Of a stretch of DNA of 64,000 bases, positions 56,325 through 64,000 are shown piece by piece. How positions within the stretch are numbered: the first letter of the stretch is position 1; each line of letters starts with the position of its first letter. Under the pieces are notes generated by a model. That model made no database searches. It saw only the letters and a list, made by a program, of their open reading frames with translations, and had not been told where the DNA came from. The DNA lies in assembly GCA_018806985.1 (NCBI GenBank), contig JADANN010000238.1, positions 17,501-81,500 on the forward strand, read 5' to 3'. Made by a program: the position numbers and the translations under genes. The DNA is from Angiostrongylus vasorum (taxonomy: Eukaryota; Nematoda; Chromadorea; Rhabditida; Metastrongylidae).

Positions 56325-56620
56325 GAGATCAAACCAAGAAGCGTTTGGCGATGGTCTATTCCGTCGACATGCTCAGGGCTTGCGACTCCATTAACCATCT
56401 AAGAGGTGATTAAATGCACGCCTGTGCCTGTGCAATGCCTTGCGGAGGTCCACCTATGCATACAGTCAATGGTTTCATCATTAAGACAAGTACTGATTTG
56501 CCGATCACCAAGTTATGGCGGATATTGTTAGCTCGAAGCGCAGGATTGAATCAATGTCCATATGCAACTCAGCAGAACTTCGACCCACTGAGCGATACGC
56601 ACTCACAAGGGTGGTACTAA
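56325..56620 (-). mobile_element. SINE-A copy, strongly diverged
   Basis: The minus-strand order is kept: GTATCGCTCAGTGGGTCGAA head, TTGATTCAATCCTGCGCTTC, TGGTGATCGGCAAATCAG, GTATGCATAGGTGGACCTCC, GATTAAATGCACG-like, AATGGAGTCGCAAGCCC. Many substitutions suggest an older insertion. Confidence 0.6.
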
Positions 56621-56624
56621 TTGC

Positions 56625-57710
56625 CCAAATCTCAACATTGAAGCTTTTTTCTCTGTAACTACTGTGATATTATACATCTATTTTTTACCAATCGCTAGTA
56701 GAGGTAGATTGTCGTTCGCATTAATAATGCAAATCGTGCTTGACATGTCTATGATATGCTTGACATGACTGCCATAACTATATTAATATTCTATTAAATG
56801 TCATCAATGCTGGTCTGTAAATAAACCAGTACCCACGGATTTTTTATAGAATGCAGCGCATTATTAATGAGGATCTATTCTATCTGGTACCATATTCGGT
56901 ATTTGCTCCCGGCATTATAATTTACTCTCACACAAGGTTCATCAGCATCATCTTTTAGAGTTTGTCATCGCATTCTTCTCTAATGCTTTTTCTTCTCGCT
57001 GAAGTGGAAGTATTACTGCGAGCAATTCGAGACATCTTATCTACTTGAGCTTCTTGAATACTCGGTTTAATTTAAAAAAAGTTGTCATAGCAAAGCTCAT
57101 CTAGGAATTTTCTGTTATCATCTGAAACACTAAAGAAATTATGACGCTTATTCAAACAATTACTTAACCGGTAAAGTTATTCTTGCTGACAGGTGCCATA
57201 CCAGTGCATTAAGATTATTTATAACAACTACGGATTAGTGATCATTCGGAGCCTGCTGATAGCATGAATTGAACGATTTGAACGGTAAAATAATTTAAAA
57301 GTAAACAAGTTAGCTACCAATTTGAATGAAGTGGAGGTCAAGCTAAACTACTTTCTGGAAACGACTTAATCGATAACACTCAGCTCTAAGCTATAAATTA
57401 CCAGCATTTCTGAAATGATGAGAGTTTTTAACTCGCCTTATTAATCCTGCAAAACATCAACATGTGTTGTTTTCCATCACAGTAATTGTTATCTACCCAT
57501 CTCCTTCACGTGAGTTATATCACGTCGGCTTCTCGCTAAGCTCTATGGCCCTTGCTAGGTGATAGTTTGTTAAATGCGGACCAGATGCTAGCTACTTCCC
57601 AGATAATGGTGGGTGGTCTTAGGAGATGGGCATCTTTGCACACTGCACATGCAGCCCACCAACATACTTGTCTTCCTTATCACATCTAAATTTCAATCAT
57701 ATAAACAGAT
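56625..57710. other. AT-rich spacer, no supported gene
   Basis: A short direct repeat (GTGCTTGACATGTCTATGAT then ATGCTTGACATGACTGCC) lies at about 56734-56772. No gene features were seen. Confidence 0.6.
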
Positions 57711-57714
57711 TAGA

Positions 57715-57840
57715 AGGCGTTGTGGTGCAATGCTTAGAGTGCGTTGTGAAGTTCATTGTCCTTAGTTCAATCCCACATCTCAAGCTTCCAAATCTCAGCG
57801 CTGTCCAACCTGTGCTCACTGCTTGTTAGCAAACTCGTCC
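57715..57840 (+). mobile_element. tRNA-like SINE head
   Basis: GGCGTTGTGGTGCAATGCTT is A-box-like and CTTAGTTCAATCCCACATC is a good B-box. CCAAATCTCAGCGCTGTCC follows. It lacks the SINE-A body blocks, so the family is uncertain. Confidence 0.55.
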
Positions 57841-57844
57841 GAGA

Positions 57845-58750
57845 ATATAAGAACACTGATTTGATATTTTAGTAAATTCGCGACCTTCTGTAAAGAGTGA
57901 ATATTCATCCGATCAACTCCACGAAAGATAATGAGAACATGACGCTCTCTTTAAGGATTGAACTACGCCGAATGTTCTATTCTTCGTCCTTCATTGGCAC
58001 TTGTCACGTGCTTTATCGTCTCTTGTAAATGACGTAATTTTTTTATGGTGATTAACAACTGTCATATAGTGAACTTTTGAAAATAACAATACGTGTAAGT
58101 GACGACAATCTTTGGTTCGATCAACGGTGGTGTTTTGTAGAGCTTTCTTTCTTTCTGTGGTCTGGGAATTATTGGTACCAGACTAGACTCATCTGCCGGC
58201 GAATGCTTGAAAAAAAAGCATTCATTCATCCATTGGCGAGATCTCGGATAAACCATTATTCGAAGCAGACCCACATTTGTGGAGCACAGTTAATTTACTA
58301 ATAGCATGCAAGCGAGACAACAAATCCAAATAAGACTGATCTGGTACTGATTAGTAAACTCTACTGTCTAATCTTTGCAGATAAGTAATAAGCGACTCTG
58401 AAATCGTATTAGTTCTGTAATTCATTCCTTGAGAACTCATTTATCTTATTAATAGCACGACAACGTCATTCGTTAAAAGTTCATTAAATCATAACTACGA
58501 ATGGGAATAATTAAATAACAATGCTGTTTGAAGATCACAGCTGAATTCCCAAATTTTTTCTACTATTTCTCACACCATGCAAAAAATCACAGCCAGCCAT
58601 TTTCTTAGAAGTCATTTGTATAATGGAAAAGCGCTCACATGATCCGCACAAATGTAATCTTTTTTTACAACGAGGCTCTATTTTCTTCAAAAGAGTAAGT
58701 TAATTTTAGAAAAAGGCTCTGCTTATCAGACAGAGTAATGTAGGTGATAA
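57845..58750. other. spacer, no supported gene
   Basis: At 58110-58200 TTGGTTCGATCAACGG and GGTACCAGACTAGACTC echo SINE-A but are out of order. The rest is AT-rich without features. Confidence 0.5.
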
Positions 58751-58754
58751 AATA

Positions 58755-58930
58755 AAGCGTTCGGAATTGATGGTCAATCCTTGAGCAAGCCACCATGCAT
58801 CCGACACCATTCGTAGTATAGGTGACTGGATGCATACTTGCACCAAACAATGACTTACGAGGGTCTACCCTTGCCAGTCTCTTTTATATTTCCGGACAAT
58901 ACGGGTGCCAATTTGCTCACAAATAATAAA
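58755..58930 (-). mobile_element. SINE-A 3' fragment
   Basis: On the minus strand TTGTCCGGAAATATAAAAGA, GTAGACCCTCGTAAGTCATT, CAGTCACCTATACTACG, GGTGTCGGATGCATGGTGG and TTGACCATCAATTCCG follow the SINE-A 3' order. The head is missing. Confidence 0.65.
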
Positions 58931-59204
58931 GATTGTGGTAATCTACAATGGCAAAACTCATCTCCAGGTCAAGAATTTGGAGTGATTTGAAAATTCCATT
59001 TTAATTCACATTTGGTACATCCGATGTTGGCTGCTATTCATTGCATTCTCTTGGGTTTCTTATGGAGATTCACTTCAAATCCCACACACATATTACTACA
59101 ATTCTAATAATACATTTGAAGGTGTGAATTTTTTTAATTTTGCATCCTTCAATTCCGTCATGGTGTTTTTTTCTTCTAAGCTAATCCGCATTGAATGAAG
59201 ATTT

Positions 59205-59445
59205 AAATTTATTATGACGGGCGATAGCTGATGACACCGTTATGGTAGCAGCTGGTTGAGAGAAAACTAAAGCAAGGGCCTCAGTGGTGCAGTTACTAGT
59301 ACGTGATGCAATGGAAAGGGTAGTCGCTGGTTCGAATCTGGTCTGAGATGTGAGTTTTGCAAATAAGTCAGCATCATTATGGCTGTATTTCATATAATGT
59401 CTTGCCAGAAGAAAAAGTAAGAGAAAGTGAATAAAAAAATTATAC
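59205..59445 (+). mobile_element. SINE-B copy with good tRNA-like boxes
   Basis: GGGCCTCAGTGGTGCAGTTA is A-box-like, CTGGTTCGAATCTGG is a consensus B-box, and TTTTGCAAATAAGTCAGCAT, TGGCTGTATTTCATATAATG and the AAAGTGAATAAAAAAATTAT end follow. Confidence 0.82.
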
Positions 59446-59532
59446 AATAAGGTTTTTTAAAAGAAATCCGAAAAAAAGGGAAGAAACCTGGGCAGTTTTT
59501 TGTAGAAATTGAATTACCTACTTATTTACTTA

Positions 59533-59900
59533 CTTGATACTTGAACGGTCCGTCATCACTAGTTGTGCGGGCCCCAGCATAATCATCATTTTTCGGAGAT
59601 TTGCTGGCTAAGCCATTGTGGTTCCCTGGAATCTCGAGGAGAGCCTGGCCAAAGTCTGCCCCAGGTCGTCACCACGACAGGCAGTCGCAGCCCTTGTGAA
59701 TCAGAGAGAGATTTTCCACCATGCGACTTTGATACCAGAACGGTGGTGGATCCTGGTATTGGTTTACTCTTAGCTAGGCTTCCCGATGGAAACGCCGGAC
59801 TCCTTCTCAGCTTGGGAGACCCTGCCAGGGGTGACGAATCCTCTCGCGGTACGCAATCCGACACCCAGGAACACCTACCCAACCACGATGAGGCGGTAAT
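59533..59900 (-). mobile_element. SINE-C copy, near full length
   Basis: On the minus strand it has GCCTCATCGTGGTTGGGTAG, GGTGTTCCTGGGTGTCGGAT, GGCAGGGTCTCCCAAGCTGA, AGGAAGCCTAGCTAAGAGTA, CCAATACCAGGATCCACCAC, GATTCACAAGGGCTGCGACT, GCTGGGGCCCGCACAACTAG and the tail TTCAAGTATCAAGTAAG. No certain target duplication is seen. Confidence 0.92.
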
Positions 59901-59904
59901 CCGT

Positions 59905-61430
59905 AGAGAGGAAAAAATTAAATTAAGAAATCCAAAAAATCACTTATCAGGGAATATCAACGTTCTACTTGGATAAAAATCCGTCAGCAATCGTACGGTA
60001 CAAAGTCGTCTTCAAATGTTTTGTATCGGAGATGAAAATTTTGAGGACGATGAGATCGATAGTGACTTACCGCAAACGACGACGACACTTAAAAATGCTA
60101 ACTGAAGGAGCTTTATGCGCAACGACACGGAAATGGTGAAATAGTGTGTCAGAAATCTTTAATCAAATTGGGAAGTCAAAAAAAGAGTTATACCGGTATT
60201 GCACGAACTGAACGAAAAGCCGAATGACCATGCTTTTGCTTTTTTATAGCTACTTGACAACAGAATGTTACCATCATATATTAATACATACAGAAATGTC
60301 AACTTGTACGATATCTGACGACGCCCTATTCAATGACTGTATAACGATTTAACGCTAAAACCTTCGCCGAAACAGCTTGAGCCACAAAGATGATGAGATG
60401 ATTGTATCTTCGGGCAAGCGGGTTTGCCGGAACTACTACAATAGGGGTCGACACTAATAGAACACTAATAACAAAGAACAAGACATTCGTCCTCAATCTA
60501 TCGTGGATGCGCTTACCGACCTTATAGTGATGCGGAGTTTGGCTCCATCTTATCTACTGGAGGTGTACAGTGAAGATAGAATGGATAAAATATCTCAAGA
60601 AAACTCACGTCTGCCCATATCCATTAATTATTTAAAAGAAACCAAAGCAAAACAACAACCAGTCACCTCTCGTCCGCAAAACCAACACTGTGGATGAATG
60701 TGAATTCGAAACTCCGACAAATCCAGCCTAGCTCATCGCACCACTCGACAATCGACTACCAGTTTTTTAAGGCAATTCCATGGCTGCCTGCAGCGAGATG
60801 TCTAAAACAACCAAGCCGCTCCTAAAAATGACTTCTGTGAAATAGTACTTTGATTAAAATGTTGCGATAAACTCAATGAATCCCTAATTTTAGTAGTTGA
60901 TGTTCTATTCAATAAAGTTTGTACGCGTACATGTGTGTGTTTCTGTGTGTTTGTTTGTATTTATGTATGCATATATGTATGTATGTATGTATATGCATAC
61001 CTATGTCTGTGTATGTATGTATGTGCGAAGCAAAGCTCTGAAAGAGGCAATTACTTTCAGTCTTAATTATGTGTTTAGGAACCTGAAATTGCTCAGTACC
61101 AGTACAACTTCATTGTCTAGTGAAATTATTATTTATTGTCAGTTATAGAAAATGAACCCATTGTTTTCGTTATCGATGCTTCTGCACCTGACAATGGAAT
61201 CGTTTAGGTCGCTGTGAGCTTTAAGCATTCTTTTTGGTTATAAGGTACGTATTATTGCCTTTCTGAGTGAAGAACATGTGCAGATGACGCGAAATCAATC
61301 GGTGTGCAACCGCGAAAAGGAAAATCAAAAGAGAAAAACACAACATAAAAGTAGAATCCCTCGCGTAGTGCTATTTTCAGCAACTACGATTTTTTGCAAT
61401 TCCTTACTTAAATATGTATCTATCTAACTT
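59905..61430. other. spacer with a TATG/TG microsatellite
   Basis: An irregular TGTGTG/TATGTATG tract lies at 60929-61027. The remainder is AT-rich, with the short frame at 60503-60697 unsupported. Confidence 0.6.
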
Positions 61431-61433
61431 TAG

Positions 61434-61547
61434 AAGTGTATCTGTAGACTTATCGATGCTTCAATTACGGCCGCAATTATACGACGGCGGCGCCTCGACT
61501 ACAGATGTCCGCCACGATCACCTCCTCTCTATGTGGCTTGGAAAACC
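61434..61547 (+). CDS. candidate internal exon, unknown protein
   Basis: A 114-nt segment after acceptor CTAACTTTAG and before donor ACC|GTTTAT encodes SVSVDLSMLQLRPQLYDGG, then ASTTDVRHDHLLSMWLGK. It is markedly GC-richer than its flanks and has balanced amino acids. Without splicing, the frame continues into a hydrophobic run ending at 61656. I do not recognise it and found no partner exon. Confidence 0.3.
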
Positions 61548-61659
61548 GTTTATGGAACTTTTTTCATTTTCATCTATAGACGCATTTACACTGTTTTTTG
61601 TTTGCATTACAGTCTATTCGTTGGCGTGTAGTATGAAGATTTTTAATTGTAAATGAATG

Positions 61660-62310
61660 AAAAAGCACCACAAAAAGATGGAACAATCAGAAAGTATTGA
61701 ACCTATAAGTGAGTTACATTCTCACGTCCGATTTCATATATTTTATTATCTGTTTCATTCATATGACACGTATTATGGATCATTACTTTCAATTCATCGC
61801 GTAATTCCCAACGGTGATCGTAGGCAAACCATTTGCTTCTCCTCATGCCATCCACACTCCTCACACACAACAATGTCGCTCATCAGAAAAGTGCACAAAA
61901 AGTAGCTCTCGGTCGTTCACTTCCCTTCACTGAAAACATTTCCAATTCCTCTTTGTACCCTTAAAACTCACTTACCTATATCTAGTATACCGATGAAGAT
62001 AGGGCTTTCAGCAAGTTGTAATGCGCCAGAACGACATAAGATCTGCACTCGAATGAATTATGCTTAAATAGCAGAGGGATATTATCGTATTCTGTTAATT
62101 TGACAAATATTTTGCTATACAATTTTATGTATGCATTCAAAACGTATGACTTACACATATACGACAAATTATTACTTTGTGAAAGGATCAATTACAGTTT
62201 TTTCCCTGTTCTCAACGCAGTCTAATATATCGGGATTTTCTTACATCTAGTATACGTGTATATTTGTATTGTGTAGAACAGTTTATGTATGACTACAGTG
62301 TATATAGGAG
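61660..62310. other. spacer, no supported gene
   Basis: The plus-strand frame at 61657-61905 follows the candidate exon but has no motif. The rest is AT-rich. Confidence 0.5.
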
Positions 62311-62312
62311 GT

Positions 62313-62415
62313 GTGCGTGTGCGCGTGTGTATGTGTGTATGCGCGTGTGTATGTGTATGTGTGTGTCTGTGTGTATGGCTGTATTTGTGTGTATGGCTGT
62401 ATTTGTGTGTATGGC

Positions 62416-62467
<52 letters not shown>

Positions 62468-62498
62468 TGTGTGTGGGTGTGTGTGTGGGTGTGTGTCG
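62313..62498. repeat. (GT)n microsatellite with an 18 bp minisatellite
   Basis: GTGTGTATGGCTGTATTT is repeated three times at about 62368-62422, followed by a pure GT tract and then three GGGTGTGTGTGT units at 62462-62495. Long open frames on both strands here are products of the repeat. Confidence 0.95.
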
Positions 62499-62504
62499 TG
62501 TGTC

Positions 62505-63170
62505 ATATGTCTGTATGAAAACGCGAGTGCAAATTCGCTTGTCGTCTTGTTGAAGAGTATTAGCTGAGTATTTCTTCTTCTTTTCGGAAATAAGACGATC
62601 ATCTTTCACAGTGCACTATGACTGAAAGACCTCTATTATAGATAACATGTTTTGACGATCATCTGAGTAGTTTACTGCTATTGCATTGCCATTATAGCCA
62701 ACTGAGCCGACAGTGCATTTGTAATCTGATAGCGTTTGTATTCTCATAACTTCTTTCATTTTATGGATTTCATGCACTTTTTTTCTTGCTTCTTCTTCTT
62801 TGTAGAATCACCTTTTCATCACTATCATTCTCATCAACGGTAGTGTAATCCTTTGTAATTATCACTTATTAGACCTCGTGGATCTTCAACCTCCTTTTCT
62901 TAACACTCTCGTCATTGCGAACATATTTCATCAACTATTACTTCAATATGTAATACGCTGCTATCGGTATGAATTAATGTCTATAGTATGAGACCTTTAA
63001 AGTTGAATTTTTTGCGAATAGAAGCACCAAACGGAATGTGTTATGATCCCCAAGGATCTAATTCGAGTTTCTGTTTACCACGATGAAAGCTTTTCTGTAC
63101 AATAGTAGTTATTTTCAATGCACTTAGCGCCTAGCCATTTCTATGTAAATTTCACCATTATTGACGTACG
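62505..63170. other. spacer, no supported gene
   Basis: AT-rich sequence with pyrimidine tracts such as TTTTTTTCTTGCTTCTTCTT near 62777. No gene or repeat family was recognised. Confidence 0.55.
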
Positions 63171-63175
63171 ACCTA

Positions 63176-63397
63176 CTATTTAGAGATATAAAAAAGAGGC
63201 TGCGTTTGAAGTATTGCATTGTCCTTACTACATCGGGCGCTCAGTGAGCTAAATGACAGGAGCCGCTGCCACCATTCTACAAGAATCCTATTAACAATTA
63301 AACACAGCTCTATTCCACCAGGCCGATCCTCAGAAGCCGTTGACTCATTGCTTGTGATGAATTGAAGACCCAAGGAAGCTCTAAAATGGCTACGTCA
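63176..63397 (-). CDS. candidate terminal exon, unknown protein
   Basis: After an acceptor CATTTTAG, the minus strand encodes ASLGLQFITSNESTASEDRP and GGIELCLIVNRILVEWWQRL, ending QPLFYISK and TAG at 63176. The amino acids look balanced and protein-like. It may be the last exon of the same gene as 63430-63782, though I could not join the frames with certainty. No family is recognised. Confidence 0.3.
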
Positions 63398-63429
63398 GAA
63401 TTCCAACGAAAACCGTCTTCGCCCGTCAG

Positions 63430-63782
63430 TTAGCAAGTTAATGGGAAAGGACGACGATAGATTTTTAAACCCTGAACGAACTCAAAGGCCAGCCTAAGAA
63501 CCTCCATAGACGACGACTTTATGACATTGAAACGAATGGAATAATTACTGGGGCCGGCCAAAATGTGATCCTGACGTCCTTTGCACATATAAATATGTCG
63601 AAATGCGATTAAACGAGTAACTTTTACCTTTTTCACGTTGTGAATGTTCTTTATTATGTCTCGCATAGATTCGCATTTTTGGCGGCATTTCTCGGAGCCT
63701 TTAATTGATGATAAAATGAAATATTTCGTCAAATCGATGTGTTTGTTCCATAGTTTCGTTACCATGGCGTCCATAAAAGAAG
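63430..63782 (-). CDS. candidate exon(s), unknown protein
   Basis: After a possible acceptor TGTGATTAG at 63783, the frame reads MDAMVTKLWNKHIDLTKYF, then ILSSIKGSEKCRQKCESMRD and IIKNIHNVKK up to a donor AAG|GTAAAA at 63628. The same frame stays open to 63430 (SNYSIRFNVIKSSSMEVLRL). The second part might be a separate exon after TGTGCAAAG at 63579. The charged helical look suggests coding sequence, but I recognise no domain. Confidence 0.3.
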
Positions 63783-64000
63783 CTAATCACATCAAATACG
63801 TTAAGCTTCGCTTAAATGTAGTTGCTCTTTGACGCACTGCTCACTCCTGAAACTGTTTCATATGTTTTTTCAAGTTGAAATGAACGTTCTGAGAGGTTAA
63901 ACTGAAACCGTTAAGAGTTGACGACTCGAATGCCATCCGAACCTCCAGTTGTTTTTCTAAATCCTAAAACCATCAAAGAAATTCAGAAATCAGACGCTTC

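Noticed and set aside
62222..62609. Several long overlapping frames (His-Thr, Cys-Val repeats)
   Set aside because: They are produced by the GT-rich microsatellite on both strands.

Overview
The window looks like repeat-rich nematode DNA, most likely from a clade V strongylid such as a hookworm. The support is degenerate GCCTAA (telomeric TTAGGC) hexamers, RTE-type and Penelope-type retroelements of a kind common in such worms, short C. elegans-like introns with TTTCAG-type acceptors, and hundreds of bases of AT-rich spacer between small exons. There are no bacterial features, operons of the prokaryotic type, CRISPR arrays, rRNA genes or convincing functional tRNA genes.

The one gene I can reconstruct with confidence is on the minus strand, from about 29250 down to 10910. 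It is a glutamate-carboxypeptidase-II/NAALADase-like M28 metallopeptidase: N-terminal membrane anchor, PA domain, zinc peptidase domain and a C-terminal transferrin-receptor-like dimerisation domain. I resolve 16 exons by homology motifs, splice sites and reading phase. All five metal-ligand motifs and the catalytic Glu are present. Two stretches of its coding sequence (about 17270-18550 and 18640-19400) are unresolved. Its introns hold an RTE copy, several SINEs, a 400 bp foldback element and two (TA)n tracts.

Before this gene: 1-2425 is an RTE retrotransposon on the minus strand, cut by the window edge; 2435-2860 is tRNA-like SINE sequence; 3700-6800 holds weak candidate exons, including a small cysteine-containing membrane protein and a proline-rich first exon; 8050-8690 is the 3' end of another RTE; 9764-10105 is interstitial telomere-like repeat; 10184-10566 is a SINE with a 13 bp target-site duplication.

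After this gene (29250-64000) I find no securely identifiable host gene. The region is a mosaic of three recurrent short families, named here SINE-A (about 280 bp, tRNA-like head), SINE-B (tRNA-like head, tail in AGTTAAC) and SINE-C (about 390 bp, TCAAGTA-type tail), plus two Penelope-like element fragments with GIY-YIG endonuclease coding sequence, several Penelope tail fragments with a hammerhead-ribozyme-like core, microsatellites and AT-rich spacer. A few candidate exons (36.2-36.6 kb, 44.5 kb, 61.4 kb, 63.2-63.8 kb) are reported at low confidence.

The most interesting signals are the repeated hammerhead-like motifs in Penelope-derived tails, including one palindromic element carrying two opposed copies (45386-45619); a SINE-C inserted inside a Penelope element with a perfect 13 bp duplication; an apparent 35-nt intron and an apparent GC-AG intron in the peptidase gene; and the interstitial telomeric blocks.
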